Shown here: positions 22,845 through 31,827 of the stretch, piece after piece | Layout of the letters: every line of letters begins with the position of its first letter | Numbering within the stretch: the stretch's first letter is position 1 | From: Dinoroseobacter sp013215265 | Lineage (GTDB): Bacteria > Pseudomonadota > Alphaproteobacteria > Rhodobacterales > Rhodobacteraceae | Assembly (NCBI GenBank): GCA_963691755.1 | Contig: OY829366.1 | Span: 930,001 to 994,000, forward strand | Reading direction: 5' to 3' | Length of the DNA stretch: 64,000 nucleotides | The notes under the pieces: model-generated | Database searches by the model: none | Seen by the model: only the letters and a program-made list of their open reading frames with translations | Told to the model about the DNA's origin: nothing | Position numbers and translations under genes: made by a program

Positions 22845-24431
22845 ATGTCCGATCTGCGCGACGCAGCCCAAAGCTCCAAAGCCTGGCCATTTGAAGAAGC
22901 GCGCAAGCTTCTCAAACGCTATGCCAAGGGCGCGCCGGAAAAGGGCTATGTGTTGTTTCAGACAGGCTATGGCCCGTCCGGCCTGCCGCATATCGGGACG
23001 TTCGGCGAAGTTGCCCGAACCACAATGGTGCGTCAGGCCTTCGAGGCGCTCAGCGATATTCCGACCAAGCTGATCTGTTTTTCGGATGATATGGACGGTT
23101 TGCGCAAAGTACCGGGCAATGTCCCCAATCAAGAGCAGATGGCTGAAGACCTGAACTTACCTTTGACGCGTGTGCGCGATCCGTTTGGAACGCACGAAGG
23201 TTTTGCACAGCACAACAATGCACGCCTACGTGACTTCCTGGATGGGTTCGGTTTTGAGTATGAGTTCGCCAGCGCGACAGACTATTATACCAGTGGTCGC
23301 TTTGATGAGATGCTGCTGCGTGCGCTGGAGCGGTTCGACAAGATCATGGAAATCATGCTCCCGACATTGGGCGCAGACCGTCAGGCGACGTATTCACCAT
23401 TTCTGCCGGTGTCGCCAAAATCTGGGCATGTCCTGCAGGTTCCGACGCTGGAGCGGAATGTTGAGAAGGGCACCATTGTCTACGAAGAGCCCGATGGGGA
23501 GCGTGTGGAAGTGCCTGTCACCGGTGGGCATGTGAAAATGCAGTGGAAGCCCGATTGGGCGCTGCGCTGGGCAGCCCTGGGCGTAGATTATGAGATGTCA
23601 GGCAAGGACTTGATGGATTCTGTCACGCAATCCTCAAAGATCTGTCGCGCGCTCGGGGAACGTCCGCCAGAGCCTTACACGTATGAGCTGTTCCTCGATG
23701 GGGAAGGTCAGAAGATCTCTAAATCAAAGGGCAACGGCCTGACGATGGAGGAATGGTTGGCCTACGCGCCTGCCGAGAGCCTGAGCCTCTTTATGTTCCA
23801 AAAACCGCGCACAGCGAAGCGGTTGCATTTTGATGTGATCCCCAAAGCGGTGGATGAGTATCATCAGCACTTGCGCGGCTATCCGGATCAGGAGCTGAAG
23901 GCGCAGCTGAACAATCCTGTGTGGCACATTCACGGAGGCCACCCGCCCGCATCCAATCTGGTGGTTCCATTCGCGATGCTTTTGAATCTGGCGAGCGTCG
24001 CCGGGGCAGAGGATGCCGGATCGCTTTGGGGCTTTATCCAGCGATATGCGCCGGATGCTTCACCTGAGACGCATCCAGATCTGGACGCTGCAGCAGGTTA
24101 TGCGGTGCGCTACTACAATGACGAGGTGAAGCCCAAAAAGGTCTACCGCGCGGCAACCGAGGTTGAAGCTGCAGCCATGTCGGATTTGGCTGAGCGCCTT
24201 AAAGCATGGGAGGGTGGTTTGGATGCAGAAGCACTTCAATCCGAGGTCTTCGCTGTCGGCAAGGCCCATGGCTTTGATCCCCTGCGCAATTGGTTCACGG
24301 CGCTTTATCAGGTGCTGCTTGGGGCTGATCAGGGGCCGCGCTTTGGTGGCTTCATCGCGCTTTACGGTATCGACGAGACGATTTCCCTTTTGGAAGCGGG
24401 TGTTGCGGGTGCATTGGTGACACAAACATAA
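22845..24431 (+). CDS. lysK: Lysine--tRNA ligase, class I
   Basis: A 528-residue class I LysRS, the archaeal-type enzyme found in most alphaproteobacteria in place of class II LysS. The HIGH motif reads HIGT at 49-52 in GPSGLPHIGTFGE and the KMSKS motif KISKS at 290-294. The ATG at 22845 has AAGGA nine bases upstream; a start six codons earlier is possible but has no site. It is monocistronic by appearance. Confidence 0.95.
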   Translation: MSDLRDAAQSSKAWPFEEARKLLKRYAKGAPEKGYVLFQTGYGPSGLPHIGTFGEVARTTMVRQAFEALSDIPTKLICFSDDMDGLRKVPGNVPNQEQMAEDLNLPLTRVRDPFGTHEGFAQHNNARLRDFLDGFGFEYEFASATDYYTSGRFDEMLLRALERFDKIMEIMLPTLGADRQATYSPFLPVSPKSGHVLQVPTLERNVEKGTIVYEEPDGERVEVPVTGGHVKMQWKPDWALRWAALGVDYEMSGKDLMDSVTQSSKICRALGERPPEPYTYELFLDGEGQKISKSKGNGLTMEEWLAYAPAESLSLFMFQKPRTAKRLHFDVIPKAVDEYHQHLRGYPDQELKAQLNNPVWHIHGGHPPASNLVVPFAMLLNLASVAGAEDAGSLWGFIQRYAPDASPETHPDLDAAAGYAVRYYNDEVKPKKVYRAATEVEAAAMSDLAERLKAWEGGLDAEALQSEVFAVGKAHGFDPLRNWFTALYQVLLGADQGPRFGGFIALYGIDETISLLEAGVAGALVTQT

Positions 24432-24491
24432 GGGTGATTTGACGGGTTCTCGTGCCGGGCTAAGCTTTGATGCGAAAGACAGGAGAGCCTT

Positions 24492-24902
24492 ATGAAACGA
24501 CTGATCCTCGCCAGTGTATTCGCGCTCGGTTTTGTTGGTAGCGCATCAGCGCAAACGGCAGATTCTTCGCCTATCACTGAAACGATTCAAAACCAGATCG
24601 AAGCCTTTAAGGTGGATGATTTTGCGCGTGCGTTTGAATATGCATCGCCCAATATCAGAGGTTTGTTTGGGACCCCCGAACGGTTTGGAATGATGGTACA
24701 GAACGGATATCCGATGGTCTGGCGTCCGGCGGATGTGGAGTTCTTGAGCCTCAGGCAGCGCATGGGCCGCATTGTTCAGCGCGTGCAAATTCGTGACGCC
24801 CAGGGTGAGCTGCACCAATTAGATTACTTCATGATCCGTACCGGTGACACCTGGCACATAAATGGTGTGCAGATGGTGCGTATTCCGGGTGTTGGCGCCT
24901 AG
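24492..24902 (+). CDS. DUF4864 exported protein
   Basis: A 136-residue protein with an N-terminal signal peptide (MKRLILASVFALGFVGSASA, cleavage after ASA). The mature part has the DUF4864 pattern: ITETIQNQIEAFKVDDFARAFEYASPNI and a C-terminal IRTGDTWHINGVQMV, an NTF2-like fold by appearance. Function unknown. AGGAG precedes the ATG. Its stop TAG and the stop of the convergent dacB share three bases in the palindrome CTAG (24899-24902). Confidence 0.8.
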   Translation: MKRLILASVFALGFVGSASAQTADSSPITETIQNQIEAFKVDDFARAFEYASPNIRGLFGTPERFGMMVQNGYPMVWRPADVEFLSLRQRMGRIVQRVQIRDAQGELHQLDYFMIRTGDTWHINGVQMVRIPGVGA

Positions 24903-26404
24903 GCGTCAAAGGCCACGCCCCACCGCGATAACAGATCATTCTGAAGTCGGCGCGCGCGCCTTGTCCAGGCCCGCCCCCCCTCCGGTCGCTCGCGTTCTGC
25001 TTTGGTAAGCCGTGCGCGGTGCGGCAAATCCGATGAGAAAATGGCAAAGGCCAAATTCCGACCGTTTGGAGTACGTATATAGCCTGCAAGCGATGACACG
25101 AAATTGAGTGTTCCTGTTTTTGCAACAACTTCCGTCGCGCCATTCTCGATGATTTCCCCTTGCGCGTCGCGAAGGGGAATTACCTTTAAGATGTCACGTA
25201 TGGTGGTTTGTGCGCCGGTGTTTGTCAGAACCTTTATCATGTCATGTGCATTCAGTCGGGATCCATCCCCCAAGCCTGAGTGATCAACAAACCCTGGCCG
25301 TCTTGCGCCAAAGGTGTTGCGCATCCAATCGGCCATTGCGGCACCAGAATTCTGGAGGCTCTCGTTGTTCAACTGGCGTGTTCGGGTCGCAGACAGACCA
25401 ATCGCCTCAGCTGTGAGGTTGGTTGAAAAGCGCAGCATTCCGCGTAGCATTTCCCGCAAAGGTTCGCTGCTGTGCTCCGCAAGAACCGGCCGACCTGCAA
25501 CGACCCCGTGCATTGGTGCTCCAAGTTCTAATTGAATGCCGTGAGACCGAGCGAGTGTTTGAAACACCTCAGCCGCGTATGTCCCGGGATGACGCACCGG
25601 GAGCCATCGACCTCCTGCATTTCCAAGCGCGGCGCGTGCGACGGTCCAGCGATCTTGCTCTCCGGAATTTGCGTAGGTGTAGACCGGCAGGTCCCTGTCG
25701 GCGATCTGCATTTGCGAGACACTGACGCGCGGGCGATACCGTTCCGTGCGCGCATCCATCGCGATATTGTACCGGTTCTCTTCAGCGCGCTTCCATTCAA
25801 AATATACACGGTTGAAATTGAGGTTCAGACCCGAGATCGACGGGTTGTAACCCACGTGATCGGGTTGGCCGGGATCGATCATCGCCAGATTGGGTAAGAT
25901 GTCGGATGCGACGCGAAGTTTGCCGGTGATTTCACGCACGCCTGCGTCTTTGAGTTGAGCTGCCAGTTCAGCAAGGTTGTCTGTGTCGAGTGTAGGATCG
26001 CCGCCACCAACCAATATGATGTCGCCATTCAAACGGCCGCTCGATAGCTCCCCATTGGTCATCAGGCGCGTTTCAAAGCGAAATCCCGGGCCCAATGCGT
26101 CTTGTGAATAAAGCGCAGTAATAACCTTCGTTACAGACGCCGGGGGATGCGACCGAAGCGGGCTGGACGCTTCAATGATTTCACCGGTGCGCGCATCTGC
26201 AAGGGCGAGTGTGGTCTTACCCGGCAGCTCAGCCGAACGGATCAGGTCTTCAAGGCTGGGTAGGGTCTGACGATGCCAACCCGCCGGGCGTGGTACCGGG
26301 AATAACGAGGTGTCTGGTGGGCCCGCTAAAGCTGTGCTGCCAAAGCTGGCAGACAGACCGCAAAGAAAAGCGCGGCGGTTTGTACGTACACCCCCATTAC
26401 TCAT
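24899..26404 (-). CDS. dacB: PBP4-type D-alanyl-D-alanine carboxypeptidase/endopeptidase
   Basis: A 501-residue class C penicillin-binding protein that trims peptidoglycan peptides in the periplasm. The active-site SxxK is Ser90-Lys93 (PASVTKVITAL), the second motif SxN is in LRFSTNLTAEAIG, and KTG is in VVAKTGTLNFVSS. The N-terminus NRRAFLCGLSASFGSTALA has a twin-arginine pair and a hydrophobic stretch, so Tat export is possible. The 105 bases upstream separate it from a divergent EamA gene. Confidence 0.93.
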   Translation of the reverse strand: MSNGGVRTNRRAFLCGLSASFGSTALAGPPDTSLFPVPRPAGWHRQTLPSLEDLIRSAELPGKTTLALADARTGEIIEASSPLRSHPPASVTKVITALYSQDALGPGFRFETRLMTNGELSSGRLNGDIILVGGGDPTLDTDNLAELAAQLKDAGVREITGKLRVASDILPNLAMIDPGQPDHVGYNPSISGLNLNFNRVYFEWKRAEENRYNIAMDARTERYRPRVSVSQMQIADRDLPVYTYANSGEQDRWTVARAALGNAGGRWLPVRHPGTYAAEVFQTLARSHGIQLELGAPMHGVVAGRPVLAEHSSEPLREMLRGMLRFSTNLTAEAIGLSATRTRQLNNESLQNSGAAMADWMRNTFGARRPGFVDHSGLGDGSRLNAHDMIKVLTNTGAQTTIRDILKVIPLRDAQGEIIENGATEVVAKTGTLNFVSSLAGYIRTPNGRNLAFAIFSSDLPHRARLTKAERERPEGGRAWTRRARRLQNDLLSRWGVAFDA

Positions 26405-26509
26405 GCCCTGAGTTAAACGGAGCCCGCCCGGTCAAGCAAGGTCAGCTCTTTCACTGTTTCTTTAACTGCGCCTATATGCGCAGATTGCCTGATTTGGAGG
26501 GGTGAAGTT

Positions 26510-27349
26510 TTGTTAACCACGATAGGGATCATGGTCCTTGCTATGTCACTGATCCCGCTGGGGGATACGGCTGGCAAGCTTATGACCCAAGTCGGGGTCG
26601 CACCATTCTTCATCGCTTGGGCTCGCTTTGCATTGGGGGGGCTGATGTTGCTGCCGGTACGGCGGGCGAAGGTGTGGGAGGATTTGAAACTTCTTGGAAA
26701 CTGGCGGGTTTGGTTGCGCGGACTTTTGATCGTTGCAGGAATTTCCTCGATATTGACGGCACTGCGGACAGAACCCATCGCATTGGTATTTGGTGCCTTC
26801 TTTGTCGGCCCAATGATATCTTATCTGTTGTCTGCCCTGTTTCTGGGAGAGCGCCTGACACTCTGGCGGAGCTTGATGATGATCATCGGTTTTGGCGGCG
26901 TCCTGCTTGTGGTGAAGCCAGGGTTCGGAATGACACCGGGTTTGCCATTCGCAGTGATGGCCGGCGTGTTTTACGGCGCGTATCTTGTTACGAACCGTTG
27001 GCTGGCAGGAGATATGAACCCCACTGCGCTTTTGTTATCTCAACTGGTGATTGGAGCGCTCGTTCTAGCCCCGGTTGGGGTGTTTCTGGTACCGGGTTTG
27101 GATGGACGGATCATATTACTCTTGGCGTTGAGTGCAGGCGCGTCAATGCTTGGAAATCTGTTGTTGCTGCGTGCGTATCAGTCGGCGCAAGCTACAGTTC
27201 TTGCCCCGCTGGTTTACTTTCAGCTAATCGCAGCAACACTATTTGGTGTTCTTGTTTTCGACTATATTCCAGATGGTTACGCGTTTTTAGGAATGGCTCT
27301 TCTCATTGTTTCGGGTGTTCTGTCCCTAAGGGACCGTACGCAAGGTTAA
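26510..27349 (+). CDS. EamA/DMT family transporter
   Basis: A 279-residue protein with ten hydrophobic segments and the EamA two-fold repeat (LGERLTLWRSLMMIIGFGGVLLV closing half one). The start is a TTG at 26510, supported by GGAGGGG at 26496-26502; the next in-frame ATG is at 26531. It is only distantly similar to the EamA protein at 21444. Substrate unknown. Confidence 0.85.
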   Translation: MLTTIGIMVLAMSLIPLGDTAGKLMTQVGVAPFFIAWARFALGGLMLLPVRRAKVWEDLKLLGNWRVWLRGLLIVAGISSILTALRTEPIALVFGAFFVGPMISYLLSALFLGERLTLWRSLMMIIGFGGVLLVVKPGFGMTPGLPFAVMAGVFYGAYLVTNRWLAGDMNPTALLLSQLVIGALVLAPVGVFLVPGLDGRIILLLALSAGASMLGNLLLLRAYQSAQATVLAPLVYFQLIAATLFGVLVFDYIPDGYAFLGMALLIVSGVLSLRDRTQG

Positions 27350-27487
27350 CACCTTCGCAATGATTGGACGTGTAAGTTTCTAACAGCTTGTGGGCGGGAC
27401 TTTCCTCGCCTCAATTTTCCCAAATGAGCATCGGATCTGAACCAGACCTACGGCATTGCGCTCGGTTCTGGGCGGGGTTCGTGTGCG

Positions 27488-29794
27488 ATGACGATGAGGT
27501 CAGCGATGAACAAGGCAGTCACCGAAAGTCTGCAACTGATGCCACCCGCATTTGATGAAGATTTGCGGGATTGGAGCCAAGGCAACGGTACACCACCGAC
27601 CGCAGACTGGCATAACAAGTCCAATGCAGCGATTGTCCCATCCGACGGAGATTTTGGTAGTTGTCTTGAGATCTTGAAACAAAGTGCGCTGACGCGCGTG
27701 CGCTACAAGGGCGAGACACCGATCTTACCGGGCTGCTACCTAAGAGTATCGGTCCGGATCAAGGCGATGTCGGGCAACCTGCCTACGGCCCGAATAGGCG
27801 GTTGGGCAGGGGCGTCGGGTACCCATGTCAGCTACCTTATTGAACAAGGACCTGTCACAGCGCTGACTACATATGGCGAAGTGGTGGAGGTATCGGCGAT
27901 CATTGGCACTGGGACGCGTGGCGGTGTCGATATGCCTTGGGGACTACAACCGCTTTATGGACACTTTGGTCTCGATCTCGAAGGTGCAACGGGCGGTGTT
28001 GTACGGATCGAGAATATCCGGATTGACGATGTAACCCATGTCTTCCAGCGCGATATGATGGACTGGGTCGATGTGCGGGATTTTGGGGCGATTGGAGACG
28101 GTTCAACCGACGATAGCGCTGCGTTTGAGGCGGCCGACGCTGCTGCAAATGGTCAGCGTGTCTTGGTGCCAAAGGGGACATACTTTCTGGGAGATCACGT
28201 CACGATGTCCTCAGAAGTCCGATTTTCGGGTCAGGTGATAATGCCGGATGACAAGCGTCTGCATATCCTCCGGAACTTCAATCTCGATACGTATTACGAT
28301 GCCTTTGGCGACGAGATGCTGGCATTCCAGAAAGCCGTACAGGCGTTCTTCAATTCTAATGAACATGAAGCGCTGGATCTTTGTGGGCGGAGTTTGAAAG
28401 TAACATCGCCTTTGGACATGCATGCCATCGTTCGCAACCAAACAGATTCAACAATCCGTAAAGTCATTCGAAATGGTCAATTCAATGCATGGGCCGGATC
28501 TGATTGGGATCCGGAAACTGTCACCTCGAGCGCGACTTATTCTACAAGCTCACCCCTTGAGCTGACCAATGTTTCAAACATTTCGCAAATCCAAATAGGC
28601 TCGCTCGTGCAGGCCAACGGGGTCGGACGTGAGGTTTATGTTCGGGACAAGAACAATGCTTCGGGCCGGATCACGTTGAGCCAACCACTATATGATGCAG
28701 CGGGGACTCAGACTTATACGTTCACGCGCTTCAAGTATCTCATCGACTTCATGAGCTTCGACCGGGTTGCAAAATTCATCTTTCAGGAGGTCGATTTCCG
28801 CTGCAACGGGGTCGCGTCAGCGATCATGCTGGCGACCGACGGGGACATATTCCATTGCCGTGATTGCGATTTCACCAAGCCGAAGGATCGTGCTATCACA
28901 TCGATCGGCTGGGGATGTCAGGGAATGTTGGTCGACCGATGCAACTTCATTTCAAGCGAGCTGCATCAGGATGTCGCAACGCGAGAAAGCATTGGTATCA
29001 ATGTGAACGCAAACGACGCGAAGATACGAAATTCGCGTGCCGTTCGGTTCAAGCACTTCCTTGTTTTGCATGGCAGCGGACACGTGATCATCGGAAACCA
29101 CTGGTTTCAGGGAGACTCGGCAGGCACAGCTTTGCGTACGGCTGGACTGATCTTCACGGAATTGAATCTGAAAACCACCGTTACCGGGAACTACATCGAC
29201 AACAGCTTCATTGAGTGGAGCAATGAGCACGATGCGTTTCCCGACTTTTCTGCCGAGTACTCGTTTGGTGGTCTCACACTTTCGGACAATATCTTCACTT
29301 TGAACAACGGCAGCACGCTCTTCAGCTTTCTGTCCATCAAACCAAACGGGCCGGGGCACTTCGTGCACGGTCTGTCGGTGACCAACAATGTTTTCAGATC
29401 CCTCGATGTGCGCATAGACAGGGTTGAGAAGGTCGATGACAGTATCGCGACCCTTGACGCTGGTCGCATGCGGAACGTCACGTTTGACGGGAACACTTTC
29501 AACAATGTCGATCAGATCACGGTCAATCCGGTGACGCTGATCTTCGAGAGGACCGCGACGGAAAAGAACTGGGTGCTGGAGTTTGCCGGATACCTGCCGT
29601 TCGAAGGCGATCTGCGCCGCATTGAAGGAGCGGTGGTGGAAGGGTTCCTGCGCAACACTTCGAACAGCGAAGTGTTCCCGATGATGAGCTTCAACTTCAA
29701 CTATGGCCCTGACAGGTCGCAGTGTCGCATGAACTTCCCCGATCCTGTGAAAGGCAAGGTCCATGTGACTGGTCGGATGGATAACCCGATTTAG
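27488..29794 (+). CDS. Pectate-lyase-3-like right-handed beta-helix protein
   Basis: A 768-residue protein. Residues about 195-245 have the signature DFGAIGDGSTDDSAAF followed by VLVPKGTYFLGDHV, the start of the Pectate_lyase_3 beta-helix fold seen in polysaccharide lyases, phage tailspikes and exopolysaccharide depolymerases. The N-terminal 185 residues look like a beta-sandwich, possibly carbohydrate binding. No signal peptide is visible, so if it acts outside it needs a non-Sec route. No catalytic residues can be assigned. It is isolated between an EamA gene and ydcF and ends in a strong hairpin. The start is uncertain (ATGs at 27488, 27494 and 27506). Confidence 0.7.
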   Translation: MTMRSAMNKAVTESLQLMPPAFDEDLRDWSQGNGTPPTADWHNKSNAAIVPSDGDFGSCLEILKQSALTRVRYKGETPILPGCYLRVSVRIKAMSGNLPTARIGGWAGASGTHVSYLIEQGPVTALTTYGEVVEVSAIIGTGTRGGVDMPWGLQPLYGHFGLDLEGATGGVVRIENIRIDDVTHVFQRDMMDWVDVRDFGAIGDGSTDDSAAFEAADAAANGQRVLVPKGTYFLGDHVTMSSEVRFSGQVIMPDDKRLHILRNFNLDTYYDAFGDEMLAFQKAVQAFFNSNEHEALDLCGRSLKVTSPLDMHAIVRNQTDSTIRKVIRNGQFNAWAGSDWDPETVTSSATYSTSSPLELTNVSNISQIQIGSLVQANGVGREVYVRDKNNASGRITLSQPLYDAAGTQTYTFTRFKYLIDFMSFDRVAKFIFQEVDFRCNGVASAIMLATDGDIFHCRDCDFTKPKDRAITSIGWGCQGMLVDRCNFISSELHQDVATRESIGINVNANDAKIRNSRAVRFKHFLVLHGSGHVIIGNHWFQGDSAGTALRTAGLIFTELNLKTTVTGNYIDNSFIEWSNEHDAFPDFSAEYSFGGLTLSDNIFTLNNGSTLFSFLSIKPNGPGHFVHGLSVTNNVFRSLDVRIDRVEKVDDSIATLDAGRMRNVTFDGNTFNNVDQITVNPVTLIFERTATEKNWVLEFAGYLPFEGDLRRIEGAVVEGFLRNTSNSEVFPMMSFNFNYGPDRSQCRMNFPDPVKGKVHVTGRMDNPI

Positions 29795-29815
29795 GTGCTG
29801 CACCGGCTGATAACG

Positions 29816-29853
29816 CTGCGTGACCCCGCGACCGCCGTCGCGGGGTCACGCAG
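29816..29853. terminator. Seventeen-pair perfect hairpin between convergent genes
   Basis: Bases 29816-29832 pair perfectly with 29837-29853 around the loop CGCC. The stem begins CTGCGTGACC and is nearly all GC at the tip. It lies between the convergent beta-helix and YdcF genes and has no U-tract on either side, so it is probably a bidirectional terminator or mRNA-end stabiliser. Confidence 0.75.
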
Positions 29854-30345
29854 TCAAGCCAATCCAAGGCGGTGGCTAAGCGCCTTGGACATTGTGCCTG
29901 GCGTCGCGAGGATTTCGCGCGCAATTGCCTGAAGTTTATCCAGAGGAGGTGAGGGAAGAACCTCACCAAGCACGGCAAGGCCCAGAACGGGAATTCCAAG
30001 AATTTTGGCGGCCATGCGCGCGCGTGGCAGATGGTATCCATCGCTGACCAAGATCAACCCATCATACCCGAACGCTTGGGCGATTTCCCACGAATGGGTA
30101 ATGTTTTCAAATGTCGTGGATGCATCTTCTTCCAGATGAACCATTTCGGGGGGCACGCGCTCATCCTTTAACAGCTCAAGCGCGACCATGGCTTCGCTTG
30201 GAACACCTCCGCCAGAGAGGATCACAAACTCGGCACGCCCGGAAAGTGCTTCTTGCGCGGCAGTCCATGCGCGCCGCCGGAGGGCATTGCTGGGCATACC
30301 TGACGCGCTGACTTTCGCCCCCAGCATAACATGGGCGTAGTTCAT
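29854..30345 (-). CDS. YdcF family (DUF218) protein
   Basis: A 163-residue DUF218 domain protein. Family motifs are AEFVILSGGGVPSEA, the HLEEDASTTFENI segment and ILVSDGYHLPRARM. Members bind SAM or act in envelope glycan biology (SanA, ElyC); there is no transmembrane anchor here, so it is a soluble version. It overlaps the upstream HugZ-like gene by four bases and is probably co-translated. Confidence 0.85.
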   Translation of the reverse strand: MNYAHVMLGAKVSASGMPSNALRRRAWTAAQEALSGRAEFVILSGGGVPSEAMVALELLKDERVPPEMVHLEEDASTTFENITHSWEIAQAFGYDGLILVSDGYHLPRARMAAKILGIPVLGLAVLGEVLPSPPLDKLQAIAREILATPGTMSKALSHRLGLA

Positions 30346-30836
30346 AGGTTCAGATCCGATGGCTTTAGGAGGAAGGCTTTGCCGAACCCACCATTGAGCA
30401 TGGCTGAGGTCACACGCAAGTGCACAAGCTGAAAGTCTGTAAAATCAATGTAGAGCTTGGCTTTCGGGTGCTGCTCTAAATAGTGCGTGCGAAGGTCGGG
30501 AAAGGCCTTGCAGTTGCGCGATAGAAAGTCCGCTTTCACTTGCAACGTGATGCGAGGATGCGTGAGCGGATCACCCTTCTCACCAGCTTCTCCCAGCAGT
30601 AAAGATGCTGAAGGTAAAACGCGTAGCGCTTTGGTGTGATGGCTGAGATCAGAAATTAGCGTCACAGGGCAGCCTGTATCATCTGTCCCGACGGCAATAC
30701 GGCTGACCATCGGTGCGTTCGTTTCGGGATCGATGACCCCGAGCGCGCCAAAGCGGGCGTTGTCGATAAGGGTGCGTCCCAGTGCGCGTGCCTCGTCATC
30801 TGTCGGACGGATCGGGGAAGAGATTTTGTCTGCCAT
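30342..30836 (-). CDS. HugZ-like / pyridoxamine 5'-phosphate oxidase family protein
   Basis: A 164-residue split-barrel flavin/heme-binding family protein. The segments LLLGEAGEKGDPLTHPRITL and the C-terminal NGGFGKAFLL are typical of the HugZ heme-utilisation branch. I chose the ATG at 30836 (MADKISS) because an upstream TTG would consume its AAGG site. The C-terminal heme oxygenase His region of true HugZ cannot be confirmed. It is divergent from the universal stress gene, and the FNR-like box in the shared gap could serve both. Confidence 0.75.
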   Translation of the reverse strand: MADKISSPIRPTDDEARALGRTLIDNARFGALGVIDPETNAPMVSRIAVGTDDTGCPVTLISDLSHHTKALRVLPSASLLLGEAGEKGDPLTHPRITLQVKADFLSRNCKAFPDLRTHYLEQHPKAKLYIDFTDFQLVHLRVTSAMLNGGFGKAFLLKPSDLNL

Positions 30837-30877
30837 AGAGCCAACCTTAGCCAAGCAATCAGAAATCAGAACGCAAT

Positions 30878-30919
30878 TTGATGTGGGTCAAAGTACAGGG
30901 GGCCCGCAAGTGCTATGAC
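30878..30919 (+). promoter_or_regulatory. FnrL-type box and -10 of the universal stress gene
   Basis: TTGAT-GTGG-GTCAA (30878-30891) matches the FNR/FnrL consensus TTGAY-N4-RTCAA. TATGAC at 30914-30919 is a possible -10; a transcription start near 30926 would put the box centre (30884.5) at about -41.5, the classical activating position. This predicts induction at low oxygen. Confidence 0.65.
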
Positions 30920-30948
30920 GCAGATATACCTTTAAAGGGAATACTTAC

Positions 30949-31356
30949 ATCTACAACAATATCATTGTTCCGATCGCCCTCGACCATGAACGCGATACGA
31001 ACGCTGCGCTTAATTTTGCACGGGCACTGCTGGCAGTTGTTGGGATGATCACCGTGCTGAACGTTATTGAGCACTTGCCCAGCTATGCAATCGAGTTTCT
31101 GCCAGTGGATCATGCGATCCATCAGGCAGAGGGTATCGCCGATGCAGTATCTGAAGTCATTGGTGCGGCGACTGATATCAAAGTTGCTGCCGTCCACGGC
31201 CATTCAGGTCGTACCATTGTGGAATTCGCAGGAGATAACGATGTCGACCTTATGGTGATCGCAAGTCATCGACTGGGATTGCAGGATTACTTCGTTGGTT
31301 CGACCGCAGCACGCGCTGTGCGGCATGCACCATGCGCTGTGCATGTTGTGCGCTGA
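30949..31356 (+). CDS. Universal stress protein, apparent AUC start codon
   Basis: Reading from 30949 gives a 135-residue UspA-fold protein of normal length starting (I/M)YNNIIVPIALDHERD, with the C-terminal signature GLQDYFVGSTAARAVRHAPC that is the ATP-binding motif region. The first codon of this frame where family members have Met is ATC. No ATG, GTG or TTG lies in frame between the upstream stop (30916) and an internal ATG at 31045; starting there would delete the first beta strand and the Asp-containing loop. AAAGGGA at 30934-30940 is well placed for 30949. Either AUC is the real start, or the ATG is lost by mutation or sequencing error. Confidence 0.75.
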   Translation: MYNNIIVPIALDHERDTNAALNFARALLAVVGMITVLNVIEHLPSYAIEFLPVDHAIHQAEGIADAVSEVIGAATDIKVAAVHGHSGRTIVEFAGDNDVDLMVIASHRLGLQDYFVGSTAARAVRHAPCAVHVVR

Positions 31357-31509
31357 TTCAGCAGATTTACAGAGCTGTATTGCTGGCCTCCGGTTTTCGG
31401 TGACCTGCCTGATTGTAAGTTTCCAATACTTCACGTCTGCGCCCCGAGGCATCAAATGCGTGGATGGCTACCGGAATGTGCTAGCGTGGTGGCAACAGAA
31501 GGAGACCCC

Positions 31510-31827
31510 ATGCCACAGATCAAGTCGGATTTCGACGGTCAGACCGTTCTGACCACTTTTGAAATGACCCCTGGGACGGCTGCGGACCTGATGGACGCGC
31601 TACAAGCTGCCTATCGAGAATACATCTCCAAGCAGCCCGGGTTTCGATCTGCGGCGTTACACATGAACGATGCCCAGACGCGGATCGCAAACTATTCCAA
31701 ATGGGATCGCCGCGAAGATTTTCTGGCGATGCTACGGTCCGAAGAAATGCGAAGGCGCAATCGCGAGATCAACACGCTTTGCCGATCATTTGAGCCGGTG
31801 ATGTATGATGTTGTCGACGTTTTCTGA
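31510..31827 (+). CDS. Antibiotic biosynthesis monooxygenase (ABM) domain protein
   Basis: A 105-residue dimeric alpha/beta-barrel protein. The pattern LTTFEMTPGTAADLMDALQAAYREYISKQPGF followed by ANYSKWDRREDF is the ABM fold. Such proteins are heme-degrading, quinol-oxidising or non-enzymatic. AAGGAG at 31499-31504 supports the ATG at 31510. It abuts the convergent small exported protein gene without a gap. The specific activity is unknown. Confidence 0.75.
   Translation: MPQIKSDFDGQTVLTTFEMTPGTAADLMDALQAAYREYISKQPGFRSAALHMNDAQTRIANYSKWDRREDFLAMLRSEEMRRRNREINTLCRSFEPVMYDVVDVF

Noticed and set aside
28952..29803. A 283-codon frame antisense to the beta-helix gene
   Set aside because: No motif; the plus-strand frame explains the sequence with a recognised fold.
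30913..31203. A 96-codon frame antisense to the universal stress gene
   Set aside because: The plus strand has a complete UspA fold, so this frame is a shadow.
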